Part shown: positions 7,152 to 13,522 of the stretch, one piece after another
Numbering within the stretch: the stretch's first letter is position 1
How the letters are laid out: each line of letters begins with the position of its first letter
DNA from: TMED14 sp041158165
GTDB taxonomy: Bacteria; Bacteroidota; Bacteroidia; Flavobacteriales; Schleiferiaceae
Direction of reading: 5' to 3'
Length of the DNA stretch: 24,101 nt
NCBI GenBank assembly: GCA_041158165.1
Contig: JBEBBW010000026.1
Location: forward strand, 1 to 24,101
Program-made: the position numbers and the translations under genes
The notes under the pieces: model-generated
Seen by the model: only the letters and a program-made list of their open reading frames with translations
Database searches by the model: none
What the model was told of the DNA's origin: nothing

Positions 7152-8954
7152 GTGGAGCTGAGCGAACATTTAAAGACGTTGTTGCGGACCCTGCCCGAGC
7201 GCCCGGGGGTCTACCACCACATCGATAAGGATGGGGTGATCCTCTACATCGGGAAAGCGAAAAACCTCAAGAAGCGGGTGAGTTCGTACTTCCACAAGAC
7301 CCACGATTCCGCGCGCTTGAATATGTTGGTCCGCAAGGTCGCCGACATTAAAACCATCGTTACCGAGACGGAATTTGACGCGCTTTTGCTCGAAAACACG
7401 CTGATTAAAAAGCACCAGCCGCGCTACAACATCAACCTCAAAGACGGCAAGACGTACCCGTGGGTCTGCATCAAGAAGGAGCGCTACCCGCGGATTTTTG
7501 CGACGCGCCGACGGATTGACGACGGCTCAGAGTACTTCGGCCCCTATGCCTCGGTGAAGATGATGTACACGGTGCTCGACATCATTAAAGAGGTGTTTAC
7601 GCTGCGGACCTGCCAGCTTCCGATGGATCCCGCTGCGATTGAGTCGGGCAAGTACCGCGCCTGCCTGGAATTCCACATCAAGCGCTGCCTGGCGCCCTGC
7701 GAGGGCCGCCAGGATGAGGGGAGCTACCTCGCCGACGTGCAGGGTGCGCGCCAGCTGCTGCGCGGAGACCTGCGGTCGACCCGCGATCGCCTTTTTGGCC
7801 AAATGATGGCCCACGCCGCCGCCCAAGAATTTGAGGCGGCCCAGTTTGTCAAAGAGCGGCTCGAGCGACTCGATGCCTACCAATCCAAGTCGACGGTGCT
7901 GAACCCGGCCCTGGGCTCGGTCGACGTGTACTCGCTGCTGAGCGACGCGGAATACGGCTACGTCAACATGCTCCACATTCGCGACGGAGCGGTGATTCAG
8001 AGCTTCACGCTCGAGCTGCGCAAGCGCCTCGAGGAGACCGACGCCGAACTCATGGCCCTGGGCTTGGCAGAACTCCGCGAGCGCTTCCCCAGCGAGGCCA
8101 AACTCGTTTTGGTATCGGTGGAGCCCGAGGTGGCGCCGCCCGACATTGAGGTAGTGGTCCCGCAGCGGGGCGACAAGCGGGCCGCCGTCGAGCTCTCAGA
8201 ACGCAACGCGCGGGCCTACCGGGTGGAGCGCCTCAAAAACGTACAGCTGGTGGACCCGGAGCGCCACAGCGACCGCATCATGCGCCAGATGCAAAAGGAC
8301 TTGAGGCTCCCGTTCGAGCCCCGTCGAATCGAGTGCTTTGACAACTCCAACATTCAGGGAACCAACCCGGTAAGCGCGTGTGTCGTGTTCATCGACGGCA
8401 AGCCGGCCAAGTCGGAGTACCGCCACTTCAACGTGAAAACCGTGGAGGGGCCCGACGACTTCGCGACCATGAAGGAGGCCCTGACCCGGCGCTACACCCG
8501 CGTGCTCAACGAGGGTTTGCCGCTGCCGCAGCTGGTGCTGATCGACGGGGGCAAGGGTCAACTTTCGGCGGCGGTCGAGGTGTTTGACGAGCTCGGCCTT
8601 CGCGGACGGGTGGCCCTGATCGGCATTGCTAAACGGCTTGAAGAACTTTTTTTCCCAGACGATCCGGTTCCGCTCTACCTGGATAAGCGTTCCGAAACGC
8701 TTAAAGTGCTGCAGCAAGCGCGGAATGAGGCCCACCGATTTGGCATCACCCACCACCGAGCCCGGCGAAGCAAGTCCAGCTTGAACAGCGCACTGGACGG
8801 CATTCCGGGGGTGGGCCCTGCTACGGTGCAGATCCTGTTGGAAACGTTTAAATCCGTGGCCGGAATACGCAAGGCGAAGCCCGAAGCGCTCACCGCCGCG
8901 GTCGGAGCCAAGAAGGCGGATGCAATAAGACTAGCGTTAGGAACGAGTAACTAG
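7152..8954 (+). CDS. uvrC: UvrABC excinuclease subunit C
   Basis: UvrC makes both incisions flanking a DNA lesion in nucleotide excision repair, acting with UvrA and UvrB. The 600-residue product starts with GTG at 7152 (MELSEHLKTLLRTLPERPGV), which aligns with the usual UvrC start. The GIY-YIG endonuclease domain shows GVY at 19-21, YIG at 32-34 and the following KAKNLKKRV. A Cys cluster (RTCQL, then CLEFHIKRCLAPC, about 153-183) matches the four cysteines reported as an Fe-S site in other UvrC proteins. Next come the UVR motif, the RNase H-like second nuclease (ECFDNSNIQGTNPVS near 396; LVLIDGGKGQL near 463) and a C-terminal double helix-hairpin-helix (LDGIPGVGPATVQILLETF near 549). Its TAG stop overlaps the stop of the convergent ABC gene. 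Confidence 0.97.
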   Translation: MELSEHLKTLLRTLPERPGVYHHIDKDGVILYIGKAKNLKKRVSSYFHKTHDSARLNMLVRKVADIKTIVTETEFDALLLENTLIKKHQPRYNINLKDGKTYPWVCIKKERYPRIFATRRRIDDGSEYFGPYASVKMMYTVLDIIKEVFTLRTCQLPMDPAAIESGKYRACLEFHIKRCLAPCEGRQDEGSYLADVQGARQLLRGDLRSTRDRLFGQMMAHAAAQEFEAAQFVKERLERLDAYQSKSTVLNPALGSVDVYSLLSDAEYGYVNMLHIRDGAVIQSFTLELRKRLEETDAELMALGLAELRERFPSEAKLVLVSVEPEVAPPDIEVVVPQRGDKRAAVELSERNARAYRVERLKNVQLVDPERHSDRIMRQMQKDLRLPFEPRRIECFDNSNIQGTNPVSACVVFIDGKPAKSEYRHFNVKTVEGPDDFATMKEALTRRYTRVLNEGLPLPQLVLIDGGKGQLSAAVEVFDELGLRGRVALIGIAKRLEELFFPDDPVPLYLDKRSETLKVLQQARNEAHRFGITHHRARRSKSSLNSALDGIPGVGPATVQILLETFKSVAGIRKAKPEALTAAVGAKKADAIRLALGTSN

Positions 8955-8970
8955 GTACTAGCAACTAGTT
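8950..8970. repeat. Three tandem ACTAG units giving stop codons in all six frames
   Basis: ACTAG occurs at 8950, 8957 and 8964, each 7 bp apart. Because CTAG is its own reverse complement and 7 is not a multiple of 3, TAG appears in each of the three plus frames (8952, 8959, 8966) and in each of the three minus frames (CTA at 8951, 8958, 8965). The first unit supplies the real stop codons of both uvrC and the convergent ABC ATPase gene. Confidence 0.85.
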
Positions 8971-9643
8971 TTCCGTCGTCCAGCCGGAAGAGCTGTTCCG
9001 CCCGATCAATGACGCGCTGGTCGTGGGTGCTGAACAGAAAGGTGGTGCCCTCTTGGCGGTTGAGCTCGTGCATGATGTCCAGGAGCGTTTCGGTGCTCTT
9101 CGAATCCAAATTGGCGGTTGGCTCGTCGGCCAAAATCAGCGACGGCCTGGAGGCGAGCGCACGGGCGACGGCCACGCGCTGCTGCTGTCCGCCCGACAAC
9201 TGAGACGGGCGCTGAAGTTCCTTGCCGGTTAGGCCCACGGCCGCGAGCAGTTCATACGCCCGGTTCCGGCGCTCCGAAACCCCAACGCCCTGCAGCTCCA
9301 TGACAAAGGCCACGTTTTCCCAGGCATTGAGCACGGGAACCAGGTTGTAGGCCTGGAACACAAAACCGATGCGGCGCAAGCGGAATTCGATGGTTTCGCG
9401 GTCGCTGAGGGCCGTCACTTCGGTACCGTCAATCCAAATCCGGCCAGACGTCACGCGGTCCAGTCCGCCAATGGCGTTGAGCAGCGTGGTTTTTCCGCAG
9501 CCCGAGGGGCCCACGAGCGCCGCGAAGGCTCCGCGCTGCAATTCAAAGGACACGTCCTGCACCGCGTGCACCGGGCCCGCAGTGGATTCGTAGGTTTTCA
9601 CGACGCCGTCGACGCGCAATAGGGGTTGAGACGAGGCATTCAT
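8951..9643 (-). CDS. ABC transporter ATP-binding protein (LolD/MacB type)
   Basis: This is the ATPase of the exporter-like system encoded by this operon, acting at the cytoplasmic face of the inner membrane. The 230-residue length is standard for LolD/MacB-type ATPases. Visible motifs are Walker A GPSGCGKTT (45-53), Q-loop Q97, signature LSGGQQQR (149-156), Walker B LILADEP (169-175) and the H-loop histidine H207 in FSTHD. Its ATG overlaps the preceding permease stop (ATGA, 9640-9643). It is the last of four genes linked by 4-base overlaps. Its own stop shares a CTAG with the uvrC stop on the other strand, leaving no room for an intrinsic terminator. The substrate is not set by this subunit; the LolA-like first gene suggests a lipid or lipoprotein. 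Confidence 0.95.
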   Translation of the reverse strand: MNASSQPLLRVDGVVKTYESTAGPVHAVQDVSFELQRGAFAALVGPSGCGKTTLLNAIGGLDRVTSGRIWIDGTEVTALSDRETIEFRLRRIGFVFQAYNLVPVLNAWENVAFVMELQGVGVSERRNRAYELLAAVGLTGKELQRPSQLSGGQQQRVAVARALASRPSLILADEPTANLDSKSTETLLDIMHELNRQEGTTFLFSTHDQRVIDRAEQLFRLDDGKLVAST

Positions 9644-10875
9644 AGCACGCGCATACTTTCAATAGGGTTCAATTTCAGGGCTTTGCGCGCCGGGTACAGC
9701 GCTGAAAGCAGGCCAAGCAGCGCCACCAGAAGGGCGATGGGCAGGTAGTATTCCGGTACCGAAACCGGGTAAATGGTCGATTGAAGGCCAAACTCCTCGA
9801 GGCCTTTATCGTAGCCTTCGAGCGTAATACCGGTGCGCGACGTCACCGCAATCGTTAGGTGGCCGAGCAGCAGCCCCACGGGCATTCCTGCAAAGCTGAG
9901 CAACAGCGTTTCCCATACGACCAGGCGAAACACCTTGCGGCGCGTCATGCCCACCGCCATAAGCATGCCCAGTTCGCGGGTACGCTCCAGGATGGCCATG
10001 AGCATCGTGTTCAGGATTCCGAAGGCCATGGCAAACAAAATCACCGCCATAAACAGCAGCAGCGACTGCGCCAGTACCTCGTCGGCGTAGCCCAGGTCTG
10101 GGCTGATTTCGCGCCAGCTGCGCACTAGGGCGGATCCTTGGCCCGCGCCCGACTTCAGGTCGGCGACTACCGCGTCGAGCGAATCGAGCTCGCGCACCCG
10201 AAAGTGGATTTGGTGCGCAATAGCGTTCGGGACCGCACCCGTCGTGTCGCCCAAAACCTCGGGGGCCAGCACCGCGAGGGGGGCGTAGACCTGCACGCCT
10301 TCGACCAGGTTGCTGACGCCGTCGTACACGCCCGAAACCAAGAATAGGCTGCTGTGCACGTCGCCCCGAACGTCCTGAAACGTCAGTACCACCCGGTCGC
10401 CCACGCCCACGCCGAGTTGGCCGGCGAGCTTTTCACCTAGCGTCAGCCCATCGGTGTTGAATTGCCCCTCGACCAGCGTGCGGGGCGCGCGGAACACGGC
10501 CGATTCGCGGACGGGATCTACCGCCAAAACCTGGACGGGCGACGAGGCGGCGCCGGCCTGAAGTACGGCGGTCACCACGGCGCGGGCCGACCAGGATTCC
10601 ACGCGAGGGTCTGCCTCAAGTGCGGCGGTCCAGCGCTCGGGATCGGCCACCAGGGCCTGCACCTCTTGGTTTTCGAGGAAGGCCGAGTCGCAGATTTGCC
10701 CGTGGCCCACGTAGTCGTCGAGGGCCGCGGCGGTGCGCGCCCGGTTCACGCCCTGGGCCATGCCCATCATAAAAATTCCGGCCCAAACGCCGAGGGCCAT
10801 CGCGCCAATGACTACGCCGCTGCGCCAAGGGCTGCGCCAGATGTTGCGCCAGGCCATTTGAATCAAGAGGTTCAT
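9640..10875 (-). CDS. FtsX/MacB-family ABC permease (second of pair)
   Basis: A 411-residue inner-membrane permease with the LolC/E-MacB layout. One N-terminal membrane helix (SGVVIGAMALGVWAGIFMMG) is followed by a periplasmic domain of about 220 residues. Three C-terminal helices come next, around LLLFMAVILFAMAFGILNTM, LVVWETLLLSFAGMPVGLLL and YYLPIALLVALLGLLSALYP. The stretch MLMAILERTRELGMLMAVGM with following TRRKVFRLVVWE is the conserved FtsX-family cytoplasmic loop that contacts the ATPase, and the C-terminus ends in the usual ARKALKLNPIESMRVL. It overlaps the upstream permease stop by ATGA (10872-10875) and the downstream ATPase start by ATGA. Together with the other permease it should form a heterodimeric channel analogous to LolC-LolE (inference). 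Confidence 0.93.
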   Translation of the reverse strand: MNLLIQMAWRNIWRSPWRSGVVIGAMALGVWAGIFMMGMAQGVNRARTAAALDDYVGHGQICDSAFLENQEVQALVADPERWTAALEADPRVESWSARAVVTAVLQAGAASSPVQVLAVDPVRESAVFRAPRTLVEGQFNTDGLTLGEKLAGQLGVGVGDRVVLTFQDVRGDVHSSLFLVSGVYDGVSNLVEGVQVYAPLAVLAPEVLGDTTGAVPNAIAHQIHFRVRELDSLDAVVADLKSGAGQGSALVRSWREISPDLGYADEVLAQSLLLFMAVILFAMAFGILNTMLMAILERTRELGMLMAVGMTRRKVFRLVVWETLLLSFAGMPVGLLLGHLTIAVTSRTGITLEGYDKGLEEFGLQSTIYPVSVPEYYLPIALLVALLGLLSALYPARKALKLNPIESMRVL

Positions 10876-12089
10876 CGGTGTACGGGGCTGGTTTTAAATA
10901 CGGTGCGGAGCGGCCATGCGGCCGCGGCCAGCGCGATCAGCACAATCACCCCCGCGTGGGTCAACGTGATCCACGGGTCGAGGCTAGGGGGAAGGATGGG
11001 CTCCCAGCCCTGCTGTTCCATGGCGGCAGCCACCTCGCCCTGCAGGCGCAACGGGTAGCGGTCGAGGATCAGCACGGCGATGCGGCCCAAGATTCCGCCC
11101 GCCACCGCGCCACCGGCGCTCAGCAGCAGCACTTCGATAAAGACAGTTCCGGCGAGCATTCCGCGCCCCATGCCCATAGCGAGCTGCATGGCGAATTCGC
11201 GCTGCCGCTCGTTGGCGAGCATGATCATGGTTCCGAGCAGGCCAAACCCGATGACGACGTACAGAATGAATAGAATCACGCGGCCACCGGTGGAATCGGC
11301 CTGAATCGCTTGAATCAGTTCGGGCATGCGGGTTTGCCAGCCCAAAAAATGGGCGCCGGCTAAGGGGTGCTTGGCGGCTAATTCGGTGGTGGGGTCGGCG
11401 CTGAGCTCCACGCGTTGGGGCGTGACCTGCACATAGCTCCACATGCCGTAAGCTCCCGCAAAAGCTTGGGCCTCGGTCAGTTCCACGACAGCGCTGCGCT
11501 TTTCAAGTTCGGGATTGCCGAGGTTGAGCGTTCCAGCTACGACCCAGGATGCGCCGGCCATACTGCCCTGGTAGCCCTGGCCCAACGCGACGACGCTGTC
11601 GCCGACGCCTACATGGAGCTGGTCGGCCAGGCGCTTGCCGAGCCATACCGATCCGGGCGCTGCGTTCCACGAACCGCTGGCCAACCGGGCCTGCCATGGG
11701 GGCGCCGCCGCCTCTTCGGGGCTCACCCCAATCCACTGCGCCACCCCGCTGCGCTCGCCGGCGCTAAGCAGCGCAAATCCCTGTAGCCGGGGATAGGCAC
11801 TCGCCACCTCGGGGTTGGCCCTCAGGCCGTCCAGCCACTCGGGGTCTTCAAATAGGGCAAAATCGAGGTTCTGGCTGGGCCAGTAGGCGGTGTCGCTGAC
11901 CTGCACGTAGCCGCTCATGCTGCCCACCACCGTGGCGACCATATGGTTGTACACGCCGAGCTGCAGCGACCGAAGAATCACCGCAAAAAACAACGCAAAC
12001 GCAATGGCTGCGCCCGTAATCAGCGACCTCCGGCGGTTGCGGCCGAGGTTGCGCCAGGCGAGGCGCAGTGCAAGTCGGACTCCGTTCAC
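10872..12089 (-). CDS. FtsX/MacB-family ABC permease (first of pair)
   Basis: A 405-residue inner-membrane permease. The GTG at 12089 is chosen as the start: it forms a GTGA overlap (12086-12089) with the stop of the LolA-like gene and places VRLALRLAWRNLGRNRRRS right at the N-terminus, as in the family. Codons further upstream in frame give a low-complexity Arg-rich sequence that overlaps the LolA-like gene. The first helix is LITGAAIAFALFFAVIL, followed by a large periplasmic domain and three helices (ILFILYVVIGFGLLGTMIML; FIEVLLLSAGGAVAGGIL; AGVIVLIALAAAAWPL). The FtsX coupling segment NERQREFAMQLAMGMGRG is present. It is diverged from the second permease, so the pair looks like an old duplication with specialised roles rather than a homodimer (inference). 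Confidence 0.9.
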   Translation of the reverse strand: MNGVRLALRLAWRNLGRNRRRSLITGAAIAFALFFAVILRSLQLGVYNHMVATVVGSMSGYVQVSDTAYWPSQNLDFALFEDPEWLDGLRANPEVASAYPRLQGFALLSAGERSGVAQWIGVSPEEAAAPPWQARLASGSWNAAPGSVWLGKRLADQLHVGVGDSVVALGQGYQGSMAGASWVVAGTLNLGNPELEKRSAVVELTEAQAFAGAYGMWSYVQVTPQRVELSADPTTELAAKHPLAGAHFLGWQTRMPELIQAIQADSTGGRVILFILYVVIGFGLLGTMIMLANERQREFAMQLAMGMGRGMLAGTVFIEVLLLSAGGAVAGGILGRIAVLILDRYPLRLQGEVAAAMEQQGWEPILPPSLDPWITLTHAGVIVLIALAAAAWPLRTVFKTSPVHR

Positions 12090-12847
12090 GGCTGCGTTTG
12101 TTCGAGGCGCTCGGGCGTGAACCAGGCGGGCGTCAACTGGGGCTGCTTCCTCCAGGTTTTTACTGTCATAAGCGTCGTTTGCTTGCCGCCTTGGGTGCTG
12201 AACTGAAGCTTGACCGGCATTTGCACGCCGTCCATTCGTCCGAATTCCAACGCGTCCATGCGCTGCAGTTCGCCGGTTCGCGCACTCTGAAAACTGAGGC
12301 GCACCCAGCCCTTGTCGCCGGTGTGGATCCAAGCGGTCACGGCGTCGGCCGCCACCGGTACCCCGGCTTTGGGCGTACACTTAATTTTGTGGCAGGGCAG
12401 GCCGTTGACGGTTTCGGTTCCGAGGTACTGGTGCGTGAAATCCTTCGCGAGCGACGCTTGGCCGAGTAGGTTGTCCATTGACGCGTCGGTTCCCATGAAT
12501 CCGCCCGCCATCAGCATGCTTTGGGGCAGCTTGACCACTTTGCCGGTGCGCGGAACAAAACTGTACATCTGCTTGTCGGCCCGCAAGTAGCGCGTGCCAC
12601 GGTCGCGTTCCGGCCCCGTGACGACGATGAGCGCGTACTTGTTGGTATGGGTCCACGACTTCAGCTCGAGTTCGCGGGTGTAGCGCGCACGCTTTGCGGT
12701 CATCGCCAGCTCGCTGTAGCTCGAGGTTCCGATGGCGGATTTTTCGGCCCTACTGAGGATTTCGGTCGGATTTTGGGCGAGTGCAGCGGCGGGCAGTAGT
12801 ACCCAGCATGCGAGGCCAAGAAATAAGGAGCGCTTCATAGATACCAT
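12086..12847 (-). CDS. LolA-like outer membrane lipoprotein-sorting protein
   Basis: The first gene of the ABC operon encodes a periplasmic protein of 253 residues, or 250 if the ATG at 12838 (MKRSLFLGLACWVLLPAAAL) is the true start. The Sec signal peptide is cleaved near AALAQ. The mature part resembles the COG2834/LolA_like group: ILSRAEKSAIG at the N-terminus, then GPERDRGTRYLRADKQMYSF, VPRTGKVVKLP, the SMLMAGGFMGTDASMDNLL stretch and a beta-rich second half with GLPCHKIKCTPK. LolA-fold proteins carry acylated cargo across the periplasm; the likely job here is receiving lipid or lipoprotein from the linked permeases (inference from context). A Cys pair in HKIKC and LPC could form a disulphide. 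The divergent bacilliredoxin gene shares the 135-bp upstream region. Confidence 0.88.
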   Translation of the reverse strand: MVSMKRSLFLGLACWVLLPAAALAQNPTEILSRAEKSAIGTSSYSELAMTAKRARYTRELELKSWTHTNKYALIVVTGPERDRGTRYLRADKQMYSFVPRTGKVVKLPQSMLMAGGFMGTDASMDNLLGQASLAKDFTHQYLGTETVNGLPCHKIKCTPKAGVPVAADAVTAWIHTGDKGWVRLSFQSARTGELQRMDALEFGRMDGVQMPVKLQFSTQGGKQTTLMTVKTWRKQPQLTPAWFTPERLEQTQP

Positions 12848-12882
12848 GCCAACACGACGGGGTGAAATTCGTTCACTTCACG

Positions 12883-12913
12883 CAAAAATCTGGCCGTATT
12901 TTTGTACAACCAA
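12883..12913 (-). promoter_or_regulatory. Promoter of the LolA-like/ABC operon
   Basis: On the minus strand TTG (12913-12911), 20 bases, then GATTTTTG (12890-12883), one mismatch from TAnnTTTG. The leader to 12847 is about 30 nt. It lies back to back with the bacilliredoxin -7 box on the other strand (12897-12904), so the two promoters overlap. Confidence 0.5.
12897..12904 (+). promoter_or_regulatory. Promoter -7 box for the bacilliredoxin gene
   Basis: TATTTTTG fully matches TAnnTTTG and is followed by TACA. There is no clear TTG about 20 bp upstream. The leader to the chosen start at 12983 would be about 70 nt. Confidence 0.5.
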
Positions 12914-12982
12914 TTTGCCAGCCCGGCGAACTTCGGTTCACCGTGCCACGCCAACAACCAGAAAATCGAAGCACACATTACG

Positions 12983-13399
12983 ATGTATCCCGAAGACCTC
13001 ATTGCGCCGATGCGCGCCGAACTGACCCAAGCTGGATTTGACGAGCTCCGCGACGCGGACGCCATGAAAACAGCCATTCAAAGCGAAGGCACCACGCTCG
13101 TGGTGATCAACTCGGTGTGTGGATGCGCGGCGGGGTCGTGCCGCCCTGGAGTGCGCCAAGCCTTGGCCAGCCCCGGCGCCAAGCCTACCCGTGCCGTTAC
13201 CGCTTTTGCGGGCAACGATAAAGCTGCCGTCGACATGGCCCGTGGGCTGATGCTGCCGTTTCCTCCGTCATCTCCGTCGGTAGCGCTGTTCAAAGACGGC
13301 GAATTGGTGCACATGGTGGAGCGCCACCACATTGAAGGACGCAGCGCTGAAGCCCTCGCGACAAACCTCGCCGCGGCCTTCGACGAATACTGCCAATAA
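12983..13399 (+). CDS. BrxA/BrxB-family bacilliredoxin
   Basis: A 138-residue cytoplasmic thiol protein of the BrxA/BrxB (YphP/YqiW) family. These proteins act as disulphide reductases or remove bacillithiol from proteins in organisms that make it; whether this organism makes bacillithiol cannot be seen. The ATG at 12983 (MYPEDLIAPMRAELTQAGF) matches the usual family start; an earlier in-frame start at 12902 would overlap the promoter. The thioredoxin-fold CGC active site is at C46-G-C48 (NSVCGCAAG), followed by an extra cysteine at C53 (GSCRPGVRQAL). The conserved LPFPPSSPSVALFKDGELVH and VERHHIEGRSAE stretches are intact, and C137 is near the end. A strong terminator follows, so this is a single-gene transcript. 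Confidence 0.93.
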   Translation: MYPEDLIAPMRAELTQAGFDELRDADAMKTAIQSEGTTLVVINSVCGCAAGSCRPGVRQALASPGAKPTRAVTAFAGNDKAAVDMARGLMLPFPPSSPSVALFKDGELVHMVERHHIEGRSAEALATNLAAAFDEYCQ

Positions 13400-13420
13400 G
13401 CAGTCACAGATTGTACCTAA

Positions 13421-13445
13421 AGCTCGGCCTAGCCGGGCTTTTTTT
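13421..13445 (+). terminator. Intrinsic terminator after the bacilliredoxin gene
   Basis: AGCTCGGC (13421-13428) pairs with GCCGGGCT (13432-13439) across a 3-base loop with one wobble pair, followed directly by a run of seven T. It insulates the bacilliredoxin gene from the glycan locus. Confidence 0.85.
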
Positions 13446-13466
13446 GTGCCCGACCAACACGGTGTA

Positions 13467-13493
13467 TTGTGTACACTATATATGTTTGTTTTG
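13467..13493 (+). promoter_or_regulatory. Promoter region of the susCD operon with palindrome
   Basis: TATGTTTG at 13481-13488 fully matches TAnnTTTG, and an overlapping TTGTTTTG at 13486-13493 is one mismatch away. A TTG lies at 13467-13469, 16 bases before the second box. Between TTG and the -7 box sits the 8-bp palindrome GTGTACAC (13469-13476), which could be a regulator site. The gene starts at 13523. Confidence 0.5.
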
Positions 13494-13522
13494 TACATTG
13501 CGTCAACCTAACGTTAACTCTC

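Noticed and set aside
12090..12380. Longer N-terminus for the first permease
   Set aside because: It is an Arg-rich out-of-frame copy of the LolA-like gene; the GTG at 12089 forms a regular 4-base overlap and a family-like N-terminus.
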